This document shows positions 63,977 to 64,000 of a stretch of DNA of 64,000 nucleotides, one piece after another. Position 1 is the first letter of the stretch. Each line of letters begins with the position of its first letter. This DNA is from Vigna angularis (taxonomy: Eukaryota; Streptophyta; Magnoliopsida; Fabales; Fabaceae). The translations under genes and the position numbers were made by a program. The notes under the pieces are model-generated. The model was not told the DNA's origin. It searched no databases and was given only the letters and a program-made list of their open reading frames with translations. Where the stretch lies: assembly GCF_016808095.1 (NCBI RefSeq), contig NC_068970.1, positions 50,317,630-50,381,629 on the forward strand. Reading direction: 5' to 3'.

Positions 63977-64000
63977 CTACACATAAATTCCCTTCACACA

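Overview
This is a plant nuclear window: AT-rich, with GT-AG introns, long intergenic stretches and many LTR retrotransposons. Gene content and repeat style (SIRE-like LTR with AATCGATT motifs, hAT-like dispersed repeats) suggest a eudicot, most likely a phaseoloid legume such as Vigna, Phaseolus or Glycine. The species is inference; the plant assignment is firm.

Three intact nuclear genes can be reconstructed exon by exon. (1) A DRP3-type dynamin-related GTPase lies on + at 12224-27046, with 20 exons and 825 aa. It acts in mitochondrial and peroxisomal fission. (2) A CHCHD2/10 (Mix17)-like twin-CX9C protein of the mitochondrial intermembrane space lies on + at 28476-31648, with 5 exons and 142 aa. 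(3) A class I glutamine amidotransferase-like gamma-glutamyl peptidase lies on - at 53835-55752, with 4 exons and 244 aa. A possible last exon of a further - strand gene is at 63887-63976. The first two genes are neighbours and both serve mitochondria, but nothing shows co-regulation.

The left 11 kb is a four-level nest. A decayed Copia element (A, +) was hit inside its gag frame by a Mutator-like element (930-9946) with ~100-bp terminal inverted repeats and a perfect 9-bp target duplication. That element carries a captured fragment of a PATROL1/UNC13-like gene (a Pack-MULE). Inside the captured fragment sits a young Copia element (B, -, 1545-9431, TSD CCCAC). Inside one LTR of Copia-B sits a 3.03-kb solo-LTR-like element (1661-4693, TSD CTAAG).

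The DRP3 gene carries a very young Reina-like Ty3/gypsy chromovirus (20586-25769, TSD CATTA, one LTR difference seen) in intron 17, antisense to the gene. Three of its introns carry compound TG/TA microsatellites.

From 35 to 49.5 kb the window is a retrotransposon graveyard. It holds a decayed Tat-type gag, a hAT-like repeat, a gag-only LTR element (TR-GAG-like), and an 800-bp (CT)n tract. It also holds a Copia 3' end split by a 2.1-kb solo LTR (TSD GAACA) that contains six ~96-bp tandem repeats, then Ty3 3'-end and SIRE-like fragments. The remaining intergenic DNA (about 31.7-35, 40.8-43.4, 49.5-53.8 and 56-63.9 kb) is AT-rich with few recognisable features: a second hAT-like repeat, a three-copy ~240-bp tandem repeat and AT microsatellites.

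No bacterial-type system, CRISPR array, rRNA or tRNA gene was recognised. The most unusual object is the Pack-MULE and the nest built on it.
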